Assembly: GCA_031260385.1 (NCBI GenBank)
Contig: JAIRKB010000138.1
Location: forward strand, 1 to 8,132
Source of the DNA: Propionibacteriaceae bacterium
GTDB taxonomy: Bacteria > Actinomycetota > Actinomycetes > Propionibacteriales > Propionibacteriaceae
Direction: 5' to 3'
Length of the DNA stretch: 8,132 nucleotides
Shown: positions 1-6,989 of the stretch, one piece after another
How the letters are laid out: each line of letters opens with the position of its first letter
Position numbering within the stretch: the first letter of the stretch is position 1
Program-made: the position numbers and the translations under genes
Notes under the pieces: generated by a model
Told to the model about the DNA's origin: nothing
What the model saw: the letters and a program-made list of their open reading frames with translations, nothing else
Databases searched by the model: none

Positions 1-308
1 CAGGCCTCATCGAGCGGGATGGTCGCCTCGCCGAACCGGGCGATCCCCCGCTGGTCGCCGAGCGCACTGCCGAAGGCCTGGCCTAAGACGATAGCGGTGT
101 CCTCGATAACGTGGTGAGCGTCCACTGCGGTGTCCCCGCTGGCTTCGATCGTCATGTCGACTAGTGAGTGCCGGGATAAGGCCGTGAGCATGTGATCGTA
201 GAACCCGATGGTCGTTGAGATCTGGGAGACCCCGGTCCCGTCAAGGTTGATCGCCACCTTGATCGAGGATTCGGCGGTGGTACGTTCGATCTGGGCAGTC
301 CGACTCAT
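1..308 (-). CDS. hisB: Imidazoleglycerol-phosphate dehydratase, 5' part (cut by window edge)
   Basis: HisB dehydrates imidazole glycerol phosphate to imidazole acetol phosphate, a late step of cytoplasmic histidine biosynthesis whose product HisC then transaminates. My translation gives the first 102 residues of a protein normally near 195-200 aa; the rest lies beyond position 1. It has the family motif GFYDHML (residues 35-41) and DAHHVIED (63-70), whose paired histidines H65-H66 and E69 belong to the manganese-binding active site. Tyr replaces the Phe or Leu more usual in the first motif, a mild change. It is the monofunctional form, with no phosphatase domain fused at the N-terminus. The ATG start is fixed by an AAAGGAG Shine-Dalgarno sequence six bases upstream and by an ATGA overlap with the hisC stop. 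Identification is secure; completeness of the C-terminal half cannot be judged. Confidence 0.96.
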   Translation of the reverse strand, partial: MSRTAQIERTTAESSIKVAINLDGTGVSQISTTIGFYDHMLTALSRHSLVDMTIEASGDTAVDAHHVIEDTAIVLGQAFGSALGDQRGIARFGEATIPLDEA

Positions 309-1426
309 GCGGCGCTCCTTTGCGAGTTCGGTGAGGCGGCGGGATCGGGGGCAAGCACCGCCGCGAGGGCGTAGATAAAGGTCTCCATCTCCTGGTCGGT
401 GCCGACACTGACCCGAAGATAGCTTTCCGGTCCAGTTTCGCGCACGAGCACGCCCCGGTCAACTAAGGCTTGCCAGGTGGCGTGACGATCCGCAAAAGGG
501 CCAAACAAAAAGAAGTTCGCTCTCGAGTCGATCACAGTCAGGCCCAAGGCCCGCAGTTGCTCAATCGTGGCCTCGCGAAGGAGGCTCAGGTGATCAACCT
601 GGGCTAACATCGCCTCAGCGTGATCAAGGGCCGCACCGGCCACCGCTTGGGTCAGCGCTGAGAGATGGTAGGGCAAGCGAACCACCCTAAGGGCATCAAT
701 GATCGTCGTCGCGGCAGCGGCATAGCCGAGGCGCCCACCAGCAAAGGCGAAGGCCTTACTCATGGTCCGGGCGACGATCAGGTTGCCATAGTGGTCGAGG
801 AGGTCAAGGGCGGAGGGGGCCGAAGAGAATTCCTGGTAGGCCTCATCAACGATGACAATCGCTTCGCTGAGGTTGAGGATCGCCTCAATATCTTCGAGTG
901 TCGTCAAGGTGCCGGTGGGGTTATTGGGGTTGGCAATGACGATGACATCGGGATGGTAGAGACTAATCGCTTGGGCCACTTGATCGAGGTCAATCTGGAA
1001 ATCCTCGCGCCGGGGAGTGGTAACGAACTGGGTGTGCGTATTGCGGGCGTACTCGGGATACATCGAGTAAGTCGGAGGAAAGGTCAACAGGGTGCGACCA
1101 GGCCCAGCGAAACATTGCAGGATCTCGGTCATCACCTCATTAGAGCCATTGGCGGCCCAAATCTGATTGGCGCTCAAGCCATGACCAAGGTAGGTGGCTA
1201 GTTTCCCGCGTAAAACCAGGGCTTCCCGATCCGGGTAACGGTGGATATTGGCCAATGTCGACTCGACAGCCGCCATCATGGCTTGGTGAACCGCTTCGGG
1301 TAAGGGGTAAGGATTCTCATTGACATTGAGACAAACTGGTAGATCCAACTGCGGGGCACCGTAGGGGCGGGCCGATCGTAATTCGGGACGAAGGGGTAAG
1401 TCCTCCCAGGTGGGATTTGCTCTCAC
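305..1426 (-). CDS. hisC: Histidinol-phosphate aminotransferase
   Basis: HisC is a PLP-dependent class I/II (fold type I) aminotransferase that converts imidazole acetol phosphate plus glutamate to histidinol phosphate and 2-oxoglutarate. The 373-aa product has the family length. In order I see NVNENPYP (34-41), NPNNPTG (166-172) with the Asn that contacts the cofactor, VDEAYQEF (193-200) with the Asp that pairs with the pyridine nitrogen, SKAFAFAGGRLGY (223-235) with the Schiff-base lysine K224 and phosphate-binding R232, and LRVSVGT (337-343) with R338, which should bind the substrate carboxylate. The start is GTG, in a GTGA overlap with the hisD stop and five bases after a TAGGGGGA ribosome-binding site. 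The stop overlaps hisB as ATGA, so it sits in a translationally coupled hisD-hisC-hisB series. A related aromatic aminotransferase is possible from sequence alone, but the neighbours make HisC nearly certain. Confidence 0.97.
   Translation of the reverse strand: MRANPTWEDLPLRPELRSARPYGAPQLDLPVCLNVNENPYPLPEAVHQAMMAAVESTLANIHRYPDREALVLRGKLATYLGHGLSANQIWAANGSNEVMTEILQCFAGPGRTLLTFPPTYSMYPEYARNTHTQFVTTPRREDFQIDLDQVAQAISLYHPDVIVIANPNNPTGTLTTLEDIEAILNLSEAIVIVDEAYQEFSSAPSALDLLDHYGNLIVARTMSKAFAFAGGRLGYAAAATTIIDALRVVRLPYHLSALTQAVAGAALDHAEAMLAQVDHLSLLREATIEQLRALGLTVIDSRANFFLFGPFADRHATWQALVDRGVLVRETGPESYLRVSVGTDQEMETFIYALAAVLAPDPAASPNSQRSAA
315..321 (-). promoter_or_regulatory. Ribosome-binding site of hisB
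   Basis: AAAGGAG on the coding strand, six bases before the hisB ATG, lies within the last codons of hisC. It supports the ATG at 308 and, with the ATGA overlap, suggests hisB can both re-initiate and recruit ribosomes independently. Confidence 0.8.
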
Positions 1427-2787
1427 GGTCGTCCCCCTAGGGAGGACGCGGGGGTGAGGGGGTCGCCCCCTTCTTGGTTTTCGAGGTTTCGATGCTCCCC
1501 TGACCGCACGGCGATGGCTTGGGCGTGACCAGGGAGGTTTTCCGCCAAAGCGAAGGCTTCGATCTCGGGGGCAATCTTTGCCAGAGCGGCGGCATCGTAG
1601 TCGATGACATGAACGGTCTTAATGAAAGAAGCGACGTTGAGCCCTGAGGAATGGCGGGCCGTGCCGGAGGTGGGCAAGACGTGGGTTGAGCCAGCCGAGT
1701 AGTCGCCGAGGGAGACCGGCGCATAGTCGCCAACAAAGATCGCACCGGCATTGGTGATCTGAGCGGCCACGGCGCTGGCATTGGCGGTCATGATCTCCAG
1801 ATGCTCTGCCGCGTAGGCATTGGCGACCGCTATCCCCTGAGTGAGGTCGCGAACCAAGATGGCGGCTGACTGGGCTCCCGCTAGGGCCATTTCGACGCGT
1901 TCGCGATGGAGCGTCCGGGCAACCAGATCAGCCAACTCCACTTCAACTTGGGCGATTAGGTCGGCGTCGTCACTGACCAGAACGGCACCAGCGCTTGGGT
2001 CATGTTCGGCTTGGCTAACAAGATCAGCGGCAATGAACTGCGGCGAGGCGGTGGAGTCCGCCAGAATACAGACCTCGGTTGGTCCGGCCTCGGAGTCAAT
2101 GCCAACCACCCCTTTGAGAAGGCGTTTGGCGGCGACCACATAGATATTGCCGGGGCCGGTCACTAGATCGACGCTTGGGCAAAGGCCCTCAACCCCATAG
2201 GCGAACATCGCGATCGCTTGAGCGCCGCCCACCGCGTAAACCTCGTTGATGCCGAGGAGGTGGCAGAGCGCTAGGACGGTCGGATGGGGCAAACCAGCAA
2301 AGGCGGCTTGGGGTGGGGTGGCTAGGGCGAGGCTGCGGACTCCAGCCACCTGAGCCGGGACGACATTCATGATCACGCTAGAGGCGAGGGGGGCAAGCCC
2401 GCCGGGAACATAGAGCCCTACCCGATCAACCGGAATCGAACGGATTGTCACCGCCGCCCCGGGGTCGAGGTCTACCCGACGATCGGCGATTGCTTCCCGT
2501 TCGCAGACCTGACGACGACGCTCGATAGCGGTGGCGAAAGCGGCGCGCAAGGTGGGGGTGAGTTGGTTTGCAGCATGCTCAAGCTGGGCCGGATCGAGGC
2601 GGAGTTGGTCCGGCACTACCCGGTCAAACTGGGCACTATAGCGCCGTAGGGCGGTCTCACCCTCCACCCGGACAGCCTCGCAGATCGGGGCGACGACGGC
2701 AGTAGCGGCGGCAACATCAAATTCGCCTCGAGGAACCACCTCCCGGTAGTCATCCGAGGCGAAATCGCGGCAATCAATCAATCTCAC
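1423..2787 (-). CDS. hisD: Histidinol dehydrogenase
   Basis: HisD is a zinc enzyme that oxidises histidinol to histidine with two NAD+, the last two steps of the pathway. From the GTG at 2787 the protein is 454 aa, slightly longer than the usual 430-440. Key residues fall close to E. coli numbering: Q259 and H262 in SQAEHD, the acid/base pair E328-H329 in AEHLE, D362 in GDYSAGSTH and H421 in LPGHAQ. SEAGPTE (232-238) is also present. The frame stays open 47 codons further upstream, but that stretch lies inside the preceding gene and is not HisD-like; homology begins at VRLIDCRDF. The chosen GTG overlaps the upstream stop as GTGA. No good ribosome-binding site precedes it, so translation probably depends on re-initiation. 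The last about 20 residues (QEGGDPLTPASS region) look non-conserved and are encoded by G/C tracts that border the hisC ribosome-binding site. Confidence 0.96.
   Translation of the reverse strand: MRLIDCRDFASDDYREVVPRGEFDVAAATAVVAPICEAVRVEGETALRRYSAQFDRVVPDQLRLDPAQLEHAANQLTPTLRAAFATAIERRRQVCEREAIADRRVDLDPGAAVTIRSIPVDRVGLYVPGGLAPLASSVIMNVVPAQVAGVRSLALATPPQAAFAGLPHPTVLALCHLLGINEVYAVGGAQAIAMFAYGVEGLCPSVDLVTGPGNIYVVAAKRLLKGVVGIDSEAGPTEVCILADSTASPQFIAADLVSQAEHDPSAGAVLVSDDADLIAQVEVELADLVARTLHRERVEMALAGAQSAAILVRDLTQGIAVANAYAAEHLEIMTANASAVAAQITNAGAIFVGDYAPVSLGDYSAGSTHVLPTSGTARHSSGLNVASFIKTVHVIDYDAAALAKIAPEIEAFALAENLPGHAQAIAVRSGEHRNLENQEGGDPLTPASSLGGRP
1432..1439 (-). promoter_or_regulatory. Ribosome-binding site of hisC
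   Basis: On the coding strand TAGGGGGA ends five bases before the hisC GTG at 1426. It lies inside the last codons of hisD, supports the GTG as the start, and could base-pair with the C tracts just upstream in the same transcript. Confidence 0.6.
1457..1471 (-). repeat. Short G/C inverted repeat before hisC
   Basis: In the transcript AGGGGG-CGA-CCCCCT forms a perfect 6-bp stem with a 3-base loop, inside the non-conserved tail of hisD and about 30 bases upstream of the hisC start. A second C5 tract (1450-1454 on the plus strand) follows, then the G5 of the hisC ribosome-binding site (1433-1437). The repeat is seen directly; any role in controlling hisC translation is inference. No U-tract follows, so it is not a standard terminator. 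Confidence 0.45.
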
Positions 2788-3377
2788 TCGACTAATTCTA
2801 CCCCGACAGCGGCCGATGCCCCCTTTACCTGATCCGAGTCCGACTCCGTGCCTGGCTCGTGGGTAATCCACTGGGCGGGTTTGATCAGCGAGCCGATGAG
2901 AATAGGCACCATCGCCATCGCCACCCACAGCGCGAGCGGAACCCAGGTATGGGCCGCGAAATCGATCTTCACCAGATCACCTTTGGTGGCCGTAGCGATG
3001 CGCTCGGGAAAGTCGCGCGGCCCAATGAACTCGCCGAACCCCCGGGCGATCACAGCGGCTAACCCCGCCCCGAGGCTCGCAATGATCGTCACTGGCCAAC
3101 CAGTCTGGCGGAAGAGCACCCAGGCAATCAGCCCAATAATCGGCCCGGCGATCAGTCCGATCAGCGACATCGCCACATCGACCCCAACAATCTGAGCGAG
3201 GCCACCCTCGGAGATCCGCGCCCAATAGTCGTCGCCGATGACGTAACTCGGCAGTTGCACAGTCCGGTTCCAGATGATCCCGGCGATGACACCAACCAGA
3301 GCAACGATCCCGGCATAGACCAACAGCCACCCACCGAGGCGACGTCCGCCAGTCCCAATGATGTCGCGGGCTTTCAT
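2784..3377 (-). CDS. DUF2567-like four-helix membrane protein of unknown function
   Basis: I do not know what this 197-aa protein does. Four hydrophobic segments are visible at about residues 17-36, 63-88, 94-114 and 145-165. The basic N-terminus (KAR, GRR) and the short Arg-containing loop near 90 suggest both ends face the cytoplasm, leaving two extracytoplasmic loops: 37-62, with an acidic GDDYW, and 115-144, with mixed charges. A polar tail of about 30 residues (EPGTESDSDQ region) ends the protein. The layout, with GEFIGP after helix 3 and a VPLALW helix near the end, resembles the DUF2567 family of actinobacterial membrane proteins, which I recall lying near hisD in other actinobacteria; this is from memory and unchecked. 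It has no signal peptide or catalytic motif I recognise. The ATG overlaps the dnaE stop as ATGA, with GGAG seven bases upstream, and its stop overlaps the hisD GTG, so it should be co-translated with both. Confidence 0.85.
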   Translation of the reverse strand: MKARDIIGTGGRRLGGWLLVYAGIVALVGVIAGIIWNRTVQLPSYVIGDDYWARISEGGLAQIVGVDVAMSLIGLIAGPIIGLIAWVLFRQTGWPVTIIASLGAGLAAVIARGFGEFIGPRDFPERIATATKGDLVKIDFAAHTWVPLALWVAMAMVPILIGSLIKPAQWITHEPGTESDSDQVKGASAAVGVELVE

Positions 3378-6300
3378 CGTACGGCTCCAAACTCGACGCT
3401 ACTGGTGCCTAGCAGGGCTTTTAGATCGGAGATCAACTCCAGCGAGGCGGTCACCCGATCGGCCAAGCGGAAGGTCTTGGTTTGTTGAACCGAGATCATC
3501 TTGAACCAGACCGGGGAGGGACCGGGGTGAATCGCGAGGGTTTGCTTCAGAGCATCCATCGCCGAACGGGTCACCTTCGCCATCGGCAGAGAGACGATAA
3601 TGGAGTGGGTTCCATCCGACTCAACATCAATCGGTTCGACCTTGTCAACGGAGAAATCTACCCCTTCATCACGGGGGCGGATACTACCGGTTACCTGGAC
3701 GATGGTGTCGGGGATCAACTGGGCGGCATATTCGGCATAGGCCTTTGGGAAGACCTGGAGCCCTAGTGAGGAGTCAAGGTCTTCTAAGGTGACCTGCGCC
3801 CAGGCTGCCCCCTGCTTAGTCTGGCGACGCACCACGGCGGTGATCATGCCGGCGAGCTTGACCTTGGTTTGGACGGTATTTGTTTCACTGACCTCCGTGA
3901 GCGAGAGATCGCGATGGGCAAAGACTAGGCCTTCTAGGCCGTTGAGGGGGTGATCGGAGACATAGAGCCCCAACATCTCGCGTTCAAAGGCTAGTTTCGT
4001 CGCCTTATCCCAATCCGGGATTTGCGGTATCGGCTCGGAGAAAGCCGTTGCGGCGTCGGCACCGAGCAACTCGCCAAATAGATCGGCTTGACCATAAGAT
4101 TCGTTGCGCTTGATGTCGAGCACGGCATCGATCGCCGTCTCGTAGATCTCTAGCAAGGCCCGGCGGGGATGGCCCATTGAGTCGAAGGCCCCGGCCTTGA
4201 TCAGCGACTCAAAGACCCGCTTATTGCAGACCTGGATTGGAACATTGGTCAAGAACTCGTGAAAGTCTTTGGCCCCACCCTTGGCTTCCCGAGCGGCAAT
4301 AATGGCATCGACGACATTGCTCCCGACATTCCTTACCCCGGTCAGCCCGTAGCGGACGGCACCGCCCACTGGGGTGAAAGCGGCTTGGGATTCATTGACA
4401 TCCGGCGGTAGGACCTTCACCCCCATCCGGCGCGCTTCGCCGAGGTAGACCGCCGACTTATCCTTGTCCGACTTAACCGACTCCAGTAGGGCGGCCATGA
4501 ACTCGGCTGGGTAGTTCGCTTTGAGGTAGGCCGTCCAATAGGAGACCAGACCATAGCCAGCGGTGTGGGACTTGTTGAAGGCATAACCGGCGAAGGGGGC
4601 CATGACGTCCCAGAGGGCCTTGGTTGAGGCCGGCGAATACTTCCGCTCCGCCATTCCTTCGGCAAAGTGGGCGTACTCCTTGTCGATGATACTTTGATCC
4701 TTTTTGCCCATCGCCCGCCGGAGTAGGTCGGCCCCACCGAGGGTGTAACCGGCCAACTCCCTAGCCACCGCCATTAACTGCTCTTGGTAGACCAGCAGAT
4801 GATAGGTCGGGCCGAGGATCGGTTCCAGGGCGGTCTCTAACTCCGGGTGGATCGGCCGGATCGGTTCGCGCCCATTCTTGCGGTCGGCATAGTGGGTGTG
4901 GGCATTCGCCGCCATCGGGCCGGGTCGATAGAGTGCCAAGACGGCGGCAATATCTTCGAAGCGGGTCGGGGCCATGGCTTTGAGCAGGGCGCGCATCGGC
5001 CCACCGTCGAGTTGGAAGACCCCGAGAGTTTCGCCACTGGCCAACAGATCGTAGGTCGGCTGATCGGTCATCGGCAGATTGTAAAGGTCAATCTCAACCT
5101 CCTGGTTGAGTTTGATCAGCTCCAAGGTGTGGTCAATAATCCCGAGGTTGCGCAAACCCAAGACATCAATCTTGGTTAGCCCGATCTCTTCGCATTGCGG
5201 GTAGGAGAAGCCAGCCAAGCGTACGCCATCATCGCGCATATGCATTGGCAGGACATCGAGCAAAGGTTCCGAACTCAACAGCACCGCCGCGGCGTGGACC
5301 CCCGTACCTCTAATCAAGCCTTCAATGCCTAAGCCGGTGTCAACGACGTTCTTAACATCGCCATCCGCTTCGTAGAGGCTGCGCAACTCGACGGCCTCCG
5401 CAAAACGGTCGGAGCCGGAATCAAACATATCGCCGAGCGCGATCTTGCCGGTCGGGTCGTTGGGCATCGCTTTGACGATCCGCTCCCCCATTTGGTAGGG
5501 GTAGCCGAGGATCCGGGCCGAATCCTTGATTGCGTTCTTGGCCTTGATCGTCGAGAAGGTGTTGACCTGGGCGGTGTATTCGGCGCCGTAGGTGTCGGCG
5601 AAGTAAGCCAAGATCTGATCGCGCTTGCGATCATCAACATCAAGGTCAACATCGGGGGGTGAGACCCGTTCTGGATTGAGGAGGCGTTCGAATAACAAGC
5701 CGTGTTCTAGGGGGTCGAGTTCGGTGATCCGGGTCAGGTAGGCGACCATAGAACCGGTGGCCGAACCGCGGCCCGGCCCGACTCGGATCCCGGAATCGCG
5801 GGCGAACCGACAGATATCGGCGACGACTAGGAAATATGCCGAATAGCCTAGTGGTTCGATGACCGCTAGTTCGGTGGCGACCCGATCAAGGACCGCTTGG
5901 GGCGGGTTCGCGCCATAACGCAGCTTCAGGCCTTCATCAAGTTTCTTGCGCAACCAGGAGTCCTGGGTTTCGCCGGAAGGGACCTTGAACTGGGGCATCC
6001 GATCAATATGGGTGAAGACGGCGTCGTAGGACTCAACCATTTCGGCAATCGCCAAGGTGGCGTCGCAGGCATCGGGTAGGTCGTAGAAGAGGTTGCGCAT
6101 CTCATCGGAGGAACGCAGGTAGTAACCGGAACCATTGAAGCGGAAGCGCTTTTCGTCATCCTTGTTGCGCCCAACCCCGATACACAACAGGTTGTCATGG
6201 GCATCGGCTTGGTCGACGGTGACATAGTGGGAGTCATTGGTCGCCACCATTCGTAAGCCCAGCTCTTTGGCGATCTTGATCAGATCGGCTTTGACTTGGG

Positions 6301-6910
6301 TTTCGATCGGGAGGGAGTGATCCATCACTTCGACGAAGAAGTGGTCGGGGCCGAAGATATCGCGGTAGGTAGCGGCGAAGTTGATCGCTTCGCGATATTG
6401 GCCGAGACGGAGTCGGGTTTGGACGGCCCCGGAGGCGCAGCCGGTGGTGGCGATAATTCCGTCGGCGTATTGCGAGATGATCTCCTGGTCCATCCGCGGC
6501 TTCATGTAATAGCCCTCAAAGCTGGCTAGGGAACTGAGCCGGAAGAGGTTTCTGAGCCCGGTGGCGTTGCGCGCCAACATCGTGAGGTGGGTGTAACGGC
6601 CACCGCCGGAGACGTCTTTGCCGCCTTCGGAGTCGGTGTCGACGACCTCGCGTTTGCCGGTCGCCCAGAACTCTTGCACCCGGGACCGCCGTGTGGTGGG
6701 AGCGAGATAGGCTTCGATGCCAATCACCGGTTTGACATCGAACTTGCGTGAGGTGGTGTAGAACTCGTAGGCCCCGAACATATTCCCGTGATCGGTCATG
6801 GCGATGGCGGGCATCCCTTGACGTTCGGCTTCCGTGAACAGCTTGCTGATCTTCGCCGCACCGTCCAACATCGAATATTCCGTATGGACATGAAGGTGAG
6901 CGAAAGACAC
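3374..6910 (-). CDS. dnaE: DNA polymerase III alpha subunit (actinobacterial DnaE1 type)
   Basis: This is the replicative C-family DNA polymerase. Its 1178 aa is close to M. tuberculosis DnaE1 (1184). An N-terminal PHP domain (about 1-250) keeps all nine expected metal ligands: H7, H9, D16, H41, E66, H108, C158, D226 and H228. The palm contains GPGRGSATGSM (378-388), PDVDLDVDD (419-427) with catalytic D422 and D424, and KIDVLGLRNL (580-589) with the third aspartate D582. Further on come VYQEQLM (707-713), RRAMGKK (731-737) and YAFNKSHTAGYGLVSYW (776-792). A helix-hairpin-helix region follows (about 850-910), then a likely beta-clamp motif QADLF (941-945) and an OB fold (about 1015-1090). The start is GTG, five bases after a strong AAGGAG. 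It follows lgt after 79 bases and overlaps the next gene by ATGA. It is DnaE1 rather than the error-prone DnaE2, judging by the intact PHP site and clamp motif. Confidence 0.98.
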   Translation of the reverse strand: MSFAHLHVHTEYSMLDGAAKISKLFTEAERQGMPAIAMTDHGNMFGAYEFYTTSRKFDVKPVIGIEAYLAPTTRRSRVQEFWATGKREVVDTDSEGGKDVSGGGRYTHLTMLARNATGLRNLFRLSSLASFEGYYMKPRMDQEIISQYADGIIATTGCASGAVQTRLRLGQYREAINFAATYRDIFGPDHFFVEVMDHSLPIETQVKADLIKIAKELGLRMVATNDSHYVTVDQADAHDNLLCIGVGRNKDDEKRFRFNGSGYYLRSSDEMRNLFYDLPDACDATLAIAEMVESYDAVFTHIDRMPQFKVPSGETQDSWLRKKLDEGLKLRYGANPPQAVLDRVATELAVIEPLGYSAYFLVVADICRFARDSGIRVGPGRGSATGSMVAYLTRITELDPLEHGLLFERLLNPERVSPPDVDLDVDDRKRDQILAYFADTYGAEYTAQVNTFSTIKAKNAIKDSARILGYPYQMGERIVKAMPNDPTGKIALGDMFDSGSDRFAEAVELRSLYEADGDVKNVVDTGLGIEGLIRGTGVHAAAVLLSSEPLLDVLPMHMRDDGVRLAGFSYPQCEEIGLTKIDVLGLRNLGIIDHTLELIKLNQEVEIDLYNLPMTDQPTYDLLASGETLGVFQLDGGPMRALLKAMAPTRFEDIAAVLALYRPGPMAANAHTHYADRKNGREPIRPIHPELETALEPILGPTYHLLVYQEQLMAVARELAGYTLGGADLLRRAMGKKDQSIIDKEYAHFAEGMAERKYSPASTKALWDVMAPFAGYAFNKSHTAGYGLVSYWTAYLKANYPAEFMAALLESVKSDKDKSAVYLGEARRMGVKVLPPDVNESQAAFTPVGGAVRYGLTGVRNVGSNVVDAIIAAREAKGGAKDFHEFLTNVPIQVCNKRVFESLIKAGAFDSMGHPRRALLEIYETAIDAVLDIKRNESYGQADLFGELLGADAATAFSEPIPQIPDWDKATKLAFEREMLGLYVSDHPLNGLEGLVFAHRDLSLTEVSETNTVQTKVKLAGMITAVVRRQTKQGAAWAQVTLEDLDSSLGLQVFPKAYAEYAAQLIPDTIVQVTGSIRPRDEGVDFSVDKVEPIDVESDGTHSIIVSLPMAKVTRSAMDALKQTLAIHPGPSPVWFKMISVQQTKTFRLADRVTASLELISDLKALLGTSSVEFGAVR
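3385..3388 (-). promoter_or_regulatory. Ribosome-binding site of the DUF2567-like gene
   Basis: GGAG on the coding strand, seven bases before the ATG at 3377 and inside the last codons of dnaE. It supports the start that overlaps the dnaE stop. Confidence 0.6.
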
Positions 6911-6989
6911 AGAATCTCCTTCGTCGATATGGAACGTGCAAAGACAAGAATAGCCCGGAATCAGGCTGGCTAAGGTAACGGCCCGCGCG
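6911..6989 (-). other. 79-bp intergenic gap between lgt and dnaE
   Basis: This is the only non-coding DNA in the window. It ends in the dnaE ribosome-binding site. No hairpin followed by a U-tract is visible. A possible -10 hexamer (TATTCT) occurs, but no -35 at standard spacing; TTAGCC lies 15 bases upstream. A dnaE promoter here is plausible but not shown, and read-through from lgt is equally likely. Confidence 0.5.
6916..6921 (-). promoter_or_regulatory. Strong ribosome-binding site of dnaE
   Basis: AAGGAG on the coding strand ends five bases before the dnaE GTG at 6910. It decides this GTG as the start; the product then begins SFAHLHVHT, placing the PHP motif at the expected distance from the N-terminus. 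Confidence 0.85.

Noticed and set aside
665..1201. 178-codon open frame on the plus strand opposite hisC
   Set aside because: It is antisense to strongly conserved aminotransferase motifs, the product (MVGQANHPKG onward) resembles no family I know, and it is explained by codon bias of the real gene. Several shorter antisense frames opposite dnaE, hisD and lgt were rejected likewise.
2210..2217. GCGATCGC, the cyanobacterial HIP1 octamer
   Set aside because: I noticed only this one copy, the gene content is actinobacterial, and a chance copy is expected given the many GATC sites.
2788..2928. 47-codon N-terminal extension of hisD from an upstream ATG
   Set aside because: The stretch (MGGDGDGAYS onward) lies in another frame of the membrane-protein gene, shows no HisD similarity, and would give an over-long protein. 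The GTG at 2787 fits the family start and the GTGA overlap.
6516..6947. 143-codon minus-strand frame overlapping the dnaE start
   Set aside because: It is an Arg/His-rich frameshifted shadow of the PHP domain; the real frame carries the PHP motifs and the AAGGAG site.
6911..6989. Transcription terminator or dnaE promoter in the lgt-dnaE gap
   Set aside because: Only a weak 4-bp AGCC/GGCT pairing without a U-tract, and a TATTCT hexamer without a well-spaced -35, are present; neither is enough to call.
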